From: Tenggerimyces sp963762635
GTDB taxonomy: Bacteria; Actinomycetota; Actinomycetes; Propionibacteriales; Actinopolymorphaceae
Reading direction: 5' to 3'
NCBI GenBank assembly: GCA_963762635.1
Contig: CAVXLQ010000003.1
Span: 248,001 to 312,000, forward strand
Length of the DNA stretch: 64,000 nt
Under the pieces are notes generated by a model. It was not told the origin of the DNA. It made no database searches and worked only from the letters and a program-made list of their open reading frames with translations. Below are positions 34,266 through 43,200 of this stretch, piece by piece (position 1 is the stretch's first letter; every line of letters starts with the position of its first letter). The translations under genes were made by a program, and so were the position numbers.

Positions 34266-34843
34266 TGCTTCACCTTCTCGATCCAGGGAAGTGTCCCGTC
34301 GGCGATGTCGGCCGCGACCTCGCGCAGCCAGGCAAGCTCGGCTTGACGCAGGCGCTGGGCGTACTCGGTCTCGAGGAGGACCAGCCGGGCCATACCGCCC
34401 TCGAGCAGGGGTTGAGTCAGCTCCGCGACGTGGTCGTACTCGTCCTGCACGTGCCCAGCGCGTTCGCGGAGCAGCTCGACGGCCTCGTCATGGGACAGGT
34501 TCGCGAGGTGCGCGAGCCCGGCGGGGAACACCGGGTACTCCGGCGCCGGCGTCGCGACGTACTCGCGGATCAGCTCGTCGAGCAGGTCCTCGCCCTCGGC
34601 GGTGGTCGCGTAGACCGTGCGTTCGGGGCGCGCGCCGGCGCGGTTGGTCTCCTGCTCGGCGACGAGTCCCGCGGAGTGCATCCGTCTGACGGCGTCGTAC
34701 ACCGACCCGCCGCGCAGCTTCACGACCTCGCCGACGTGGCGGTAGCGGAGCTGGGCCTGGAGCGCGTACGGATGCCGCGGCTCCTCGCGCAGCAGGCTGA
34801 GGATCGCCATCGTCAGCGGGGTCCGGAGGGCTCGCAGGCTCAT
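34262..34843 (-). CDS. PadR-family transcriptional regulator
   Basis: A 193-residue PadR repressor. The N-terminal winged helix reads LTMAILSLLREEPRHPYALQ and GGSVYDAVRRMHSAGLV with the wing ERTVYATTAEG. A helical C-terminal dimerisation region follows. It is coupled to the F420-type oxidoreductase gene. Two overlapping palindromes lie just upstream (34856-34885) and are shared with the divergent kinase gene at 34903, so it may control both. Confidence 0.9.
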   Translation of the reverse strand: MSLRALRTPLTMAILSLLREEPRHPYALQAQLRYRHVGEVVKLRGGSVYDAVRRMHSAGLVAEQETNRAGARPERTVYATTAEGEDLLDELIREYVATPAPEYPVFPAGLAHLANLSHDEAVELLRERAGHVQDEYDHVAELTQPLLEGGMARLVLLETEYAQRLRQAELAWLREVAADIADGTLPWIEKVKQ

Positions 34844-34855
34844 CCTGTCTCCAAA

Positions 34856-34885
34856 TAGCCGAGTTCGACTAGCCGAGTTCGACTA
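34856..34885. promoter_or_regulatory. two overlapping palindromes, probable PadR operator
   Basis: TAGCCGAGTTCGACTA occurs at 34856-34871 and again at 34870-34885, sharing two bases. Each is a palindrome with 7-base arms matching at 6 of 7. They lie in the 59-base gap between the PadR gene and the divergent kinase gene. Confidence 0.75.
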
Positions 34886-34902
34886 TACGGCATGATCGGG
34901 CC

Positions 34903-36393
34903 ATGGGCGAGCCGGTGACGGTCGGGGTGGACGTCGGGACGACCGGCGTGAAGGCGGTCGTGGTCACCGCTGGCGGCCGGGTGCTCGGCGAGGCGGGGCA
35001 GGAGTATCCGACCTCGTTTCCCGCGCCGAACGCGGCGGAACAGGACCCTTCCGACTGGTGGGCGGCGTCCGCCGCGGTGATACGCACGGCGCTCTCCCGT
35101 GCTGGCGCGGTGGAGGTCGCGGCCGTCGGAGTGAGCAGCCAGGCTCCGACCGTCGTGGTCGTCGACTCGGCCGGCGAGCCCGTACGGCCAGCGCTGACCT
35201 GGATGGACCGCCGCGGAGTGTCGGACTGCGCTCGCCTGGACGGCGCGGAGGTGCTGCGGCAGACGGGCAACCGGCTGGACGCGTACTTCGCGGCGCCCAA
35301 GCTGGCCTGGCTGCTGCGCGCCGAGCCCGAGGTCCGGCGAGCCGGCGCGGGCGTGCTGATGGCGAACGGGTACGTCGTCCGCCAGCTCACCGGCGAGACG
35401 ACCATCGACACCGGGCACGTCGGGCTGACGCTCCTCGGCAAGGAGGGGTGGGACGAGAATCTCGTTGCGGAGTGGGGAATTCCACGCTCCTGGCTCCCTG
35501 CGCCGGTGGACCCGGCGGTCGTCGTCGGACCCGTCACGCCAGAGGCGGCCCGCGCGACCGGGCTGCGGGCGGGGACGCCGGTCGTCGCCGGCCTGGTCGA
35601 CGGCGCGGCCGCGAGCCTCGAGGCAGGTCTCGCCGAACACGGCGACGTCTGCGAGATGACCGGCCAGTCGACCGTCGTGAACGCCGCGGTCGAGACGGCC
35701 CGGCTCGAGGACGGACCGGGAGCGTTGAGCACGTTGCCGTACCCGCTCGACGGGCTCGTCATCGTCTACGGCTCGATGGTCGCGACCGGCGGGATCCTGC
35801 GCTGGTTCCGCGACGAGCTCGGCGGCGGCGACTTCGCGGAGCTGGACGCGCTCGCGGGCACCGCGCCGGTGGGAAGCGGCGGCGTCGTTCTCCTTCCGTA
35901 CTTCCTCGGCGAACGGTCGCCGATCTGGGACGCCGACGCGCGCGGCGCGCTGGTCGGCTTGTCGATGGGGACCCGGCGTGCGGAGCTCGTGCGAGCGATC
36001 CTCGAGGGGACCGCGTACGGGCTCGCGCACAACCTGGAAGAGCTGTCGGCGCTCGGCATCCGGCCGGACGTGCTGCGCAGCATCGGCGGGGGATCGCGCG
36101 GGAGGACGTGGACACAGATCAAGGCCGACGTGACCGGGCTGCCGGTGGAGGTGCCCGCGGAATCCGCGGGCGCGCCGGTCGGTGTCGCGTTGCTGGCCGC
36201 TTCCGGCGTCGGGCTGATGCCTTCACTGCGGGAGGCCGTGCGGGCGCGCCGATCTGGGGCGTTGGCGTTCTGTGCGACGCCGGACAGCTCACGGCACGCG
36301 ACGTACCAGCGGCTCCGAGAGGTCTATCGCGAGCTGTATCCGGCGCTGGCCGGAGTGCACGCCATGCTGGCTGGCCTACGATCGAGCCCGTGA
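34903..36393 (+). CDS. FGGY-family carbohydrate kinase, third in region
   Basis: A 496-residue sugar kinase. GVDVGTTGVKAV is the phosphate loop, TWMDRRGV contacts the sugar, AGLVDGAAASLEAGL holds the catalytic Asp, and SIGGGSRGRTWTQIKADV is the second nucleotide motif. It is distinct from the two other FGGY kinases of this window and looks closest to xylulokinases. Its start lies 17 bases from the PadR operator, and its stop overlaps the potassium-channel start. Confidence 0.87.
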   Translation: MGEPVTVGVDVGTTGVKAVVVTAGGRVLGEAGQEYPTSFPAPNAAEQDPSDWWAASAAVIRTALSRAGAVEVAAVGVSSQAPTVVVVDSAGEPVRPALTWMDRRGVSDCARLDGAEVLRQTGNRLDAYFAAPKLAWLLRAEPEVRRAGAGVLMANGYVVRQLTGETTIDTGHVGLTLLGKEGWDENLVAEWGIPRSWLPAPVDPAVVVGPVTPEAARATGLRAGTPVVAGLVDGAAASLEAGLAEHGDVCEMTGQSTVVNAAVETARLEDGPGALSTLPYPLDGLVIVYGSMVATGGILRWFRDELGGGDFAELDALAGTAPVGSGGVVLLPYFLGERSPIWDADARGALVGLSMGTRRAELVRAILEGTAYGLAHNLEELSALGIRPDVLRSIGGGSRGRTWTQIKADVTGLPVEVPAESAGAPVGVALLAASGVGLMPSLREAVRARRSGALAFCATPDSSRHATYQRLREVYRELYPALAGVHAMLAGLRSSP

Positions 36394-38087
36394 CTTCGGA
36401 CGCCTCGGACCTGGGGCCGATCGAGCCTGAAAGCCTGGCCGAGCCTCGACAGGCGCGACGCGGTCACTACGTCGTCGCCGGAGCGGACAGCATCGCCGTA
36501 CGAGCGGTCGAAGAACTGAGGCGCTTGCGCGAACGCGTCGTCGTCATCCTCCCGGACCCGGAGACCGATTTCGCGCAGGAGATCGCCGAGTCCGGCGCCG
36601 AGATCGTCGTCGCGCGGCGCCCGAACGAGACTGCGCTGCGGGACGCGGGCATCACGAGCGCGCGGGCGATCGGCTTCGTCCATCCCGACGATGTGGGCAA
36701 CGTGCATGGTGCGTTGACGGCGAACGAGCTCAACCCGGACATCCGGATAGTGGTGCACATCGTCAACCCACGGTTGCGCGACCATCTCGAGTCGCTGATC
36801 GGCAACTGCAAGGGCGTCTCGACGGCCGATCTCGCGGCGCCGGAGCTGGTGTCGGCGGCGCTGGACGAGTCCGAGGTCACGTGGCTGACGATCGGCGGGC
36901 GCGAGGTGGTGGCGGGTCCGGTCGAGCTGGTCCAGGCGCCGGTGATCGCGTCGTTGGCGAATGTCCGTGGGCGTACGCAGACCGAGCTGTTGCCGACAGG
37001 ACGGGGCGATCTCGTTCTGGGCAGCGCCGTTCGGGGTGAGCCGGTGCGGCGGCGGCCGCGGTTCGACGACCTGCGTTCGGACCTCGGGCGGATCTTCGAC
37101 CGGCGACTGCGGATCGTGGCGCTGACGTTGGTCGTGCTGATCGCGCTGGGAACTTTGCTGGTGCGGGCCTGGCCGGCCGGGCATCTGGACTGGTTGGACG
37201 CCCTGTACATCGCGGTGTCGACGGTGACCTCGACCGGGTACGACGACCCGCGGGCGGCCTCGGCGCCGGGATCGTTGCGGCTGATCGCCATCGCCGTCCA
37301 GCTCATGGGCCTGGTCATGGTGTCGCTGCTGACGGCGGCGATCGTGGACGCGTTCGTGGGAGAGAAGCTGGCGCGCTCGTTCGGCGGGGTGCGCGGACGT
37401 CCGCGCGGACACTTCGTGGTGTGCGGGCTGGGGACGGTCGGGACGCGGGTCACCGAGCTGTTGCTGCAGCGCGGCTTCAACGTGGTGGCGGTCGAGCGCG
37501 ACGGTGCGAAGCCGGGCGTGCAGGCGGTCCGCGGGCTCGGCGCGTCGGTGATCGTGGGGGACGTGTCGAACGACGACGTGATGTACCAGGCCCGGATGCA
37601 TCGATGTCGAGGGGTGATCGCGGCGACGAACGAGGACGTGGCGAACCTGCAGACCGGCTTGTACGCGACAGAGCGCAACCCGGAGGCGCGGGTGGTGCTG
37701 CGGTTGTTCGAGCACGACCTGGCGGCGCGGGTGCAGGAGAAGATCGGGGTGGGGACGACCCGGTCCGTGTCGATCCTCGCGGCGCCGCGCTTCGTCTCGG
37801 AGATGATGGAGCGCCGGGTCGACGTGACGGTGTCGGCAGGCCGCCGGGTGCTGATGGTGACCGAGGTCCCGGTCGAGCCCGCCTCCACCCTCGACGGCCG
37901 ACCGCTGAGCGAGCTGGCCGAGGCGGGAACGTTGCGCATCCTCGCCCACCGCGGCGGCGACGGCCGCTGGAGGTGGGCCCCCAGCGACCGCATCGTCGTC
38001 CGAGCCGGCGACCGCATCGCCCTGGTCGCCTCGCTGGCCGGCCTCGCCCGCGCACTACTGAGAACGCGAGCCGGCAACCGCCCCTGA
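36390..38087 (+). CDS. two-RCK-domain potassium channel with variant filter
   Basis: A 565-residue membrane protein with an N-terminal RCK-like domain (about 26-160), a linker, two membrane helices around a pore loop (about 240-320), and a C-terminal RCK/TrkA-N plus TrkA-C region (about 335-560). The N-terminal RCK has VVAGADS where a GxGxxG loop is expected, so it probably does not bind nucleotide in the usual way, whereas the second has VVCGLGTVGTRV. The filter reads TSTGYDD (G283-Y284-D285-D286) instead of the standard TVGYGD. CASTOR/POLLUX-like and TrkA-linked channels share this layout. The start is GTG 36390, inside the kinase stop. Confidence 0.82.
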   Translation: MTSDASDLGPIEPESLAEPRQARRGHYVVAGADSIAVRAVEELRRLRERVVVILPDPETDFAQEIAESGAEIVVARRPNETALRDAGITSARAIGFVHPDDVGNVHGALTANELNPDIRIVVHIVNPRLRDHLESLIGNCKGVSTADLAAPELVSAALDESEVTWLTIGGREVVAGPVELVQAPVIASLANVRGRTQTELLPTGRGDLVLGSAVRGEPVRRRPRFDDLRSDLGRIFDRRLRIVALTLVVLIALGTLLVRAWPAGHLDWLDALYIAVSTVTSTGYDDPRAASAPGSLRLIAIAVQLMGLVMVSLLTAAIVDAFVGEKLARSFGGVRGRPRGHFVVCGLGTVGTRVTELLLQRGFNVVAVERDGAKPGVQAVRGLGASVIVGDVSNDDVMYQARMHRCRGVIAATNEDVANLQTGLYATERNPEARVVLRLFEHDLAARVQEKIGVGTTRSVSILAAPRFVSEMMERRVDVTVSAGRRVLMVTEVPVEPASTLDGRPLSELAEAGTLRILAHRGGDGRWRWAPSDRIVVRAGDRIALVASLAGLARALLRTRAGNRP

Positions 38088-39140
38088 GCCGAGTTCGGCG
38101 TCGAGGATCTCGACGAAGATCCCGATCGGATCGCCCCAGTCTCCGTTGACGTGTTGGGCGACCACGTGGCTGCCGTCGCGGGTGCCGAGCGTCAGGCACC
38201 ATGAGCCGTTGATGGCCCCGCCCATGCCCCAGACCGTCTCGCCACCCGGCAGGTCGAACGAGGCCATGCCCATGCCGTAGCTGGTGTCGTCGATCCACGT
38301 TCCCGGCTCGGTGGGGTGCATGACGAACAGCTGCTCCTGCTGTGCGGCCGGCAGGAGCTCGCCGCGGAGCACGGCGCCGATGAACCTGGTGAGGTCGGAG
38401 AGCGTGGAGACCATGCCTCCGGCCGACCAGGCGGCCAGCATCCGCTGCTCGGTCACGTCGTGGAGGGCGGCGTCGGGCGACGGGTCGCCGTTCTTCGAGT
38501 AGAGCCGTGTGTGGGCGTCGCGGAGCGCCGTCTCGTCCCCGGGGACGTACGTCCGGTCCAGCCCGAGCGGGCGGATGATCCGCCGGGTGACCTCGTCCGC
38601 GTACGTCGCGCCGGCCGCTCTCTCGACGATCATGCCGGCGAGGATGTAGCCGGTGTTGGAGTACGTCCACCCCTCGCCCGGCGGGTGGTCGGCCGGGTTG
38701 CGCATCGCGATCTCGACGAGCTGCTCCGGGGTGTAGCGGTCGAAACGATGCTCGAGGAACGCGGGCGAGTAGTAGCGGCGCACCATCTCCTCGTCGAGGG
38801 AGTAGTTGGCGATGCCGCTGGTCATGGACAGCAGATGCCGGATCGTCGTGGCCCGGCCGTCGTGGCCGTTACCGCGGACGAGGCCGGGCAGCCAGGTCTC
38901 GACCGGATCGTCCAGGCCGACCCTGCCCTCGGCGACGAGCTGCAGGACCACCAGCGCCGTGAACGTCTTGGTGGTGCTGCCGATGCGGAACCCCAGGTCG
39001 GGCCGGAGCGGCTCTGCCGTCTCGAGGTCGGCCACTCCCGCGGTACCGAAGCTCCCGTCCGTACCGAGCACCGCGATGCCGGGCAGACCGGTGTCGCGCA
39101 CCTTGCGGTCGAGCAGCTCCTGGATGGCGACGACAGTCAT
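38055..39140 (-). CDS. beta-lactamase-fold serine hydrolase
   Basis: A 361-residue serine hydrolase of the class C beta-lactamase / D-alanyl-D-alanine carboxypeptidase fold. The nucleophile is S55 in GSTTK (K58), and YSNTGY is the second motif. The third motif region lies near GMGGAING. There is no signal peptide from ATG 39140, so it may be cytosolic or act as an esterase. AAGGGGAA precedes the start. It converges with the potassium-channel gene with a 33-base overlap and is divergent from a helix-turn-helix regulator. Confidence 0.85.
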   Translation of the reverse strand: MTVVAIQELLDRKVRDTGLPGIAVLGTDGSFGTAGVADLETAEPLRPDLGFRIGSTTKTFTALVVLQLVAEGRVGLDDPVETWLPGLVRGNGHDGRATTIRHLLSMTSGIANYSLDEEMVRRYYSPAFLEHRFDRYTPEQLVEIAMRNPADHPPGEGWTYSNTGYILAGMIVERAAGATYADEVTRRIIRPLGLDRTYVPGDETALRDAHTRLYSKNGDPSPDAALHDVTEQRMLAAWSAGGMVSTLSDLTRFIGAVLRGELLPAAQQEQLFVMHPTEPGTWIDDTSYGMGMASFDLPGGETVWGMGGAINGSWCLTLGTRDGSHVVAQHVNGDWGDPIGIFVEILDAELGSGAVAGSRSQ

Positions 39141-39202
39141 AGCGTTCCCCTTCTTGCGTTCACGTATTAGTGAGAACATCCTGTGATGATGAATCGCTAT
39201 CC

Positions 39203-39229
39203 TGCAAGGAAGAAAGGCGAATCCTTGCA
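39203..39229. promoter_or_regulatory. inverted repeat between serine hydrolase and regulator
   Basis: TGCAAGGA (39203-39210) and TCCTTGCA (39222-39229) are perfect 8-base inverted arms with an 11-base spacer, in the divergent intergenic region. This is a probable operator for the regulator at 39257. Confidence 0.5.
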
Positions 39230-39256
39230 ATGGGCTGACAGTGAACGCAGGAGGTC

Positions 39257-39976
39257 GTGGTGCCGGGAGGCAGGCTGGACGAGCAGGACCGTCGCCTGAT
39301 CGCGAGGGGGTTGGCGGACGGGCTGACGTACTCCGCGATCGCCCGTGAGCTGGGCCGCCCGGTCTCGACCGTCACCCGCGAGATCGCTCGGAACGGCGGC
39401 CCGAGCGGCTATCGGCCGGACCGCGCGCACTACGCGACGCGGGTTCGGGCCCGCCGCCGCAAGGCCGCCCCGCGCGCCGACCCGCCGGTGCCGAGGGACA
39501 GCGGCTCGTACGGTCGTGACCCCCAAGCCGTGCACGACTTCGAGCAGGACGTCGCCGTACTCCTGACCGCGACCGGAATGCCGCGGATGACCGCTCGGGT
39601 GCTGGCCTGCCTGTACGTCGTCGACGACGGCAGCCTCACCGCGGCCGAGCTGACCAGCAGGCTCCGGGTGAGTGCCGCCTCGGTCTCCAAGGCCGTGGGC
39701 TACCTCGAGCAGCAGGAGCTCATCCGCCGCGAACGCGCCCAGGGCGGCCGCGCCGATCGCTACGTCATCGACGTCGACCACTGGTACCAGACGTTGCGGG
39801 CGAGCGCCCGGAGTACGGCCGCGATCTCCGAGAGCACCCAACGGGGCAGCGTCATCCTCGGACCGCGGACCCCTGCCGGCGCGCGGCTGGAGGACATGGC
39901 CCGGTTCCTGCGACGCGTCAGCGACGACCTCGCCCAGTCCCTCGAACGCTGGCAACGAGCTCGTCCACAGCGGTGA
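39257..39976 (+). CDS. helix-turn-helix regulator with IS30-like N-terminus and MarR/GbsR-like domain
   Basis: A 239-residue regulator with two DNA-binding-like parts. Residues ~12-40 (LTYSAIARELGRPVSTVTRE) resemble the helix-turn-helix of IS30 transposases. Residues ~95-210 form a GbsR/MarR-type winged helix with LTSRLRVSAASVSKAVGYLE and GRADRYVID. AGGAGG lies just upstream of GTG 39257. It is divergent from the serine hydrolase gene and probably controls it. Confidence 0.8.
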   Translation: MVPGGRLDEQDRRLIARGLADGLTYSAIARELGRPVSTVTREIARNGGPSGYRPDRAHYATRVRARRRKAAPRADPPVPRDSGSYGRDPQAVHDFEQDVAVLLTATGMPRMTARVLACLYVVDDGSLTAAELTSRLRVSAASVSKAVGYLEQQELIRRERAQGGRADRYVIDVDHWYQTLRASARSTAAISESTQRGSVILGPRTPAGARLEDMARFLRRVSDDLAQSLERWQRARPQR

Positions 39977-40021
39977 CGGCCCGAGTTGGGATCCGGGCGA
40001 GTCGTCGGGGAGAATCGGTAC

Positions 40022-40975
40022 ATGACGTCCGGAGACTTCACGCGCCGTGGTGCGATTGACCTGTCGTCGTTGGCTCGACCCGCCGCGCCTCCGCCGCCGG
40101 CTGGGCAGGCGCCGGGCGGCGGGGGACAGGCCGGGACGGGCAGCTACGTGATCGACGTCTCCGAGGAGACCTTCCAGCAGGAGGTCGTCGAGCGCTCGGC
40201 CAACGTCCCGGTCGTCATCGACTTCTGGGCGGACTGGTGCCAGCCCTGCAAGCAGCTGAGCCCGATCCTCGAGCGGCTCACCGACGAGTACGCCGGCCGG
40301 CTGGTGCTCGCGAAGATCGACATCGACGCCAACCAGCGGATCGCGCAGGCCGCGCAGGTGCAGAGCATCCCGCTCGTCGTGGCCGTCGTCCGCGGCCAGA
40401 TCGTGCCACTCTTCCAGGGCGCGATCCCCGAGGCGCAGGTACGCCAGTACTTCTCGGAGCTCCTCCGCGTCGCCGAGGCGAACGGCGTGACGGGCACGGC
40501 CGAGCCGATCAACGTCACCGAGCCGCCGCAGGACGGCGCCGAAGAGGACGAGGAGCCGCAGGGCGACCCGCGCTACTACGAGGCCGAGGACGCGCTCAAC
40601 CGCGGTGACTTCGACGCCGCGGTCAAGGCGTTCGAGACCGTGCTCGACAACGCGCCCGCCGACGCGATCGCGAAGGTCGGGCTCGCCCAGGCGAAGCTGC
40701 TCGCCCGCGTCCAGCACCTCAACCCCGAAGAGGCCCGCGCGGCCGCGGCGGCCAAGCCGGACGACGCCCAGGCGCAGCTGGATGCGGCCGATCTGGACTT
40801 CGCCGCCGGCAAGGCAGACGGGGCGTTCGACCGCCTCATCAACACGATCCGGCGCACCGCGGGCGACGAGCGCAACGCCGTACGCGTCCACCTGCTGGAG
40901 CTCTTCGACGCGCTCGGCGTCGACGATCCGCGCGTGAAGAAGGCCCGCCAGGCACTCAGTACAGCCTTGTTCTGA
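40022..40975 (+). CDS. YbbN-type thioredoxin/co-chaperone
   Basis: A 317-residue protein: a Pro/Gly-rich N-terminus of about 45 residues, a thioredoxin domain with active site WCQPCK (C73, C76), then an acidic linker and a tetratricopeptide-like C-terminal half (about 185-317). YbbN proteins use this arrangement as oxidative-stress chaperones; many actinobacterial homologues keep both cysteines, as here. ATG 40022 has no clear ribosome site and may be leaderless (GAATCGGTAC just before it could be a -10 region). Confidence 0.88.
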   Translation: MTSGDFTRRGAIDLSSLARPAAPPPPAGQAPGGGGQAGTGSYVIDVSEETFQQEVVERSANVPVVIDFWADWCQPCKQLSPILERLTDEYAGRLVLAKIDIDANQRIAQAAQVQSIPLVVAVVRGQIVPLFQGAIPEAQVRQYFSELLRVAEANGVTGTAEPINVTEPPQDGAEEDEEPQGDPRYYEAEDALNRGDFDAAVKAFETVLDNAPADAIAKVGLAQAKLLARVQHLNPEEARAAAAAKPDDAQAQLDAADLDFAAGKADGAFDRLINTIRRTAGDERNAVRVHLLELFDALGVDDPRVKKARQALSTALF

Positions 40976-41078
40976 CCACAGCTCGGGTAGTTGTACACAG
41001 AACGTGACAAACCGCCTGCGGAGGTCTCAGGTCACTTCGCTACCCTGAACCAGAAAGCACATCGGGACGGGGTAGGGG

Positions 41079-42215
41079 ATGCGTGTCGCTCGAATCGTCG
41101 GGGGCGTTGTTGCTGCCCTCGTGGGTCTGCTCGCGCTCGCGGGCGGGCTGATCGCGGCATTTGGGTACATCGGTACCGATAACGTCATCAGCTCGCCGGC
41201 CCGCACGATCGCCAGCAAGGGCGTCGCGATCACGACTTCGCCAGAGCTCTTCGACTACTTCGGTCCGCGACTCCACGTGACCGCCGAGCCGACCGAGCCG
41301 GGCCGGCAGCTCTTCATCGGCATCGGCCACCACGTCGACGTCGGCAGCTACTTCTCCGGCGCGAGCCGGACCAAGGTCACCGAGCTCAACCTCCCGTTCT
41401 CGCTGAACACCTCCGATGTCATCGGCAAGCAGACCGAGGTCAGCCCGCCGAACGGGCTCGAGTGGTGGATCGCGAAGGTCTCCGGCTCGGGCCAGCAGGA
41501 GCTCGTCTGGCCGATGGCCGACGGACCGTACGACGTCGCGATCATGGCCGCGGACGGCAAGGCGAACGTCGACGCGGTCGTCACGATCGGCGTCGAGTTC
41601 CCCGGCGCGTTCGCGACCGCGATGCTCGTCGCTCTCGCTGGTCTGGTGCTGCTCCTGCTCGGCGTGTTCATGCTGCGGGTCCTGCAGCAGAAACCGGCCG
41701 AGGAGGACCTGGTCCTGTGGGACCAGAGCGACCAGTGGGGACAGAACGAGTACTGGGGCAGCCAGCAGGAGCCCAGCCATCGCGGCGCGCCGGCCGAGGA
41801 GCCGTTCAACGGCCCGCCTTGGGGTTCGATGCCACCCCATGCCGAACCGCCTGGCCAGGAGCCACACCCGGAGCCCCACCAGGAGCCACAGCAGGAGCCC
41901 CAGCCGGCTCACGCGGGGCCGCCGGCCGAGTCGAACGGTGGGCGCGTACCGGTCGGGCCGCCGCTCGACCTGCGCACGGGGCAGCCCCTGCCGCCTCCGC
42001 CGGCGCCCCAGCAACAGCCGGCCCAGCCGCAGCAGCCGCCGCAACAACCCGCCCAGCCGCAGCAGCCCCCGTTCCAGCCGCCGCCGGCGCCACGGCAACA
42101 GCCGCCGCCCGCCGGCCCGCTGCCGTGGCGCCCCGCCGGCCCGCCGCGGCGTGCCCCCGAGCCGCCCGCCAAGGAAACCGAGTCCTCGCAGGGAGACGAA
42201 AATGGCCAGCCGTAG
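41079..42215 (+). CDS. membrane protein with Pro/Gln-rich tail
   Basis: A 378-residue envelope protein. An N-terminal membrane helix (residues ~5-30) is followed by a ~150-residue beta-rich extracytoplasmic region, a second helix (about 172-196), and a long Pro/Gln-rich tail of about 170 residues with repeated QPQQPP units. I do not recognise the extracytoplasmic family. It overlaps the start of the lipoprotein gene at 42202 by 14 bases, and the two may work together. ATG 41079 has GGGGTAGGGG upstream. Confidence 0.75.
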   Translation: MRVARIVGGVVAALVGLLALAGGLIAAFGYIGTDNVISSPARTIASKGVAITTSPELFDYFGPRLHVTAEPTEPGRQLFIGIGHHVDVGSYFSGASRTKVTELNLPFSLNTSDVIGKQTEVSPPNGLEWWIAKVSGSGQQELVWPMADGPYDVAIMAADGKANVDAVVTIGVEFPGAFATAMLVALAGLVLLLLGVFMLRVLQQKPAEEDLVLWDQSDQWGQNEYWGSQQEPSHRGAPAEEPFNGPPWGSMPPHAEPPGQEPHPEPHQEPQQEPQPAHAGPPAESNGGRVPVGPPLDLRTGQPLPPPPAPQQQPAQPQQPPQQPAQPQQPPFQPPPAPRQQPPPAGPLPWRPAGPPRRAPEPPAKETESSQGDENGQP

Positions 42216-43197
42216 CGGCGCCGTCGCCGCCGTGCTCGCGCTGACGTTCGTCACGGCCACTGCCTGCGTCACGATGCCCGAGCAGAAGACCAACAGCGCA
42301 CCGCCGTGGACGCCCGCGTCGGTGCAGTCGAGCGTGAAGTTCTTCGACCACTACGACACGGTGCATCTCGAGGCGAGCGAGGAACGCGACGCCGGCCTCG
42401 TCTCGACCGTGGAGACCGGACCGCTGCTTCGGGTCTCCACGGCGGCGTACAAGATCAAGCGCCGCCTCGACCCCGAACGCAAGGACACCACCGCGCCGTT
42501 CACGCGGACCAACCCGACGGTCGCGTTGCCGAAGTTCAGCAAGTACCCGGTCTGGCTGATGGGCGTCTCGACGATGTCGAACGGCAACGGCCGCCAGGTC
42601 GTCGACCTGGTCACGCGCTCGACCGCCGGCAACGAGTGGCGCACCGCGATCTCGGTCATGCTCGATCCGAACCAGCAGGTGCCGGAGCCGCAGATGAACG
42701 GCGACTCGGCCGTTCCGATCTGGATGCCCGAGCAGATCGCGGCTCTCCGCAGACCGCCGGCGAAGGCCGCGGAGGCGTACGCCGCGCTGATCGAGGGCGG
42801 ACCGACGGCACCCCACGCGGCGGCGTTCGTCCCGCACGGCATGACGGTGACCGCGCACCAGATCGCGGCTCGGTACCGGGCGCTGCCGGACAAGCTGACG
42901 TTCGAACAGACCGTGAAGATGGTCGGCTACCGTTCGGTCGCGGCGAAGGACGGCGGCGCGCTGCTGATCTTCGCGATGGAGGAGCGGAACAACATCCTCA
43001 TGCGGCCCGGCCAGACGCTCACGCTGCGCCCGACCGACGAGGCGGCGGCGTTCACCGGCCTGACCAAGGTGACCAAGCAGCTCAAGGAGACCTGGATCTG
43101 GCAGGTCGCCGCGTTCGTCCCGCCGAAGGCCAAGGGGAACGGCCTGGTCGAGCTGCTCGGCGTCCAGCGTTCCCTCGGGACCGCAGCCCTCGTCTGA
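42202..43197 (+). CDS. lipoprotein of unknown function
   Basis: A 331-residue probable lipoprotein. The signal ends FVTATAC (C22). The mature protein is soluble and mixed alpha/beta with no motif I recognise. GGGAGA precedes ATG 42202. The gene overlaps the preceding membrane-protein gene by 14 bases, suggesting a shared envelope task. Confidence 0.75.
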   Translation: MASRSGAVAAVLALTFVTATACVTMPEQKTNSAPPWTPASVQSSVKFFDHYDTVHLEASEERDAGLVSTVETGPLLRVSTAAYKIKRRLDPERKDTTAPFTRTNPTVALPKFSKYPVWLMGVSTMSNGNGRQVVDLVTRSTAGNEWRTAISVMLDPNQQVPEPQMNGDSAVPIWMPEQIAALRRPPAKAAEAYAALIEGGPTAPHAAAFVPHGMTVTAHQIAARYRALPDKLTFEQTVKMVGYRSVAAKDGGALLIFAMEERNNILMRPGQTLTLRPTDEAAAFTGLTKVTKQLKETWIWQVAAFVPPKAKGNGLVELLGVQRSLGTAALV

Positions 43198-43200
43198 CGT

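Noticed and set aside
35058..36389. Upstream extension of the potassium-channel frame to 35058
   Set aside because: It is the out-of-frame reading of the FGGY kinase gene, rich in Arg and Gly; the channel domain begins after GTG 36390.
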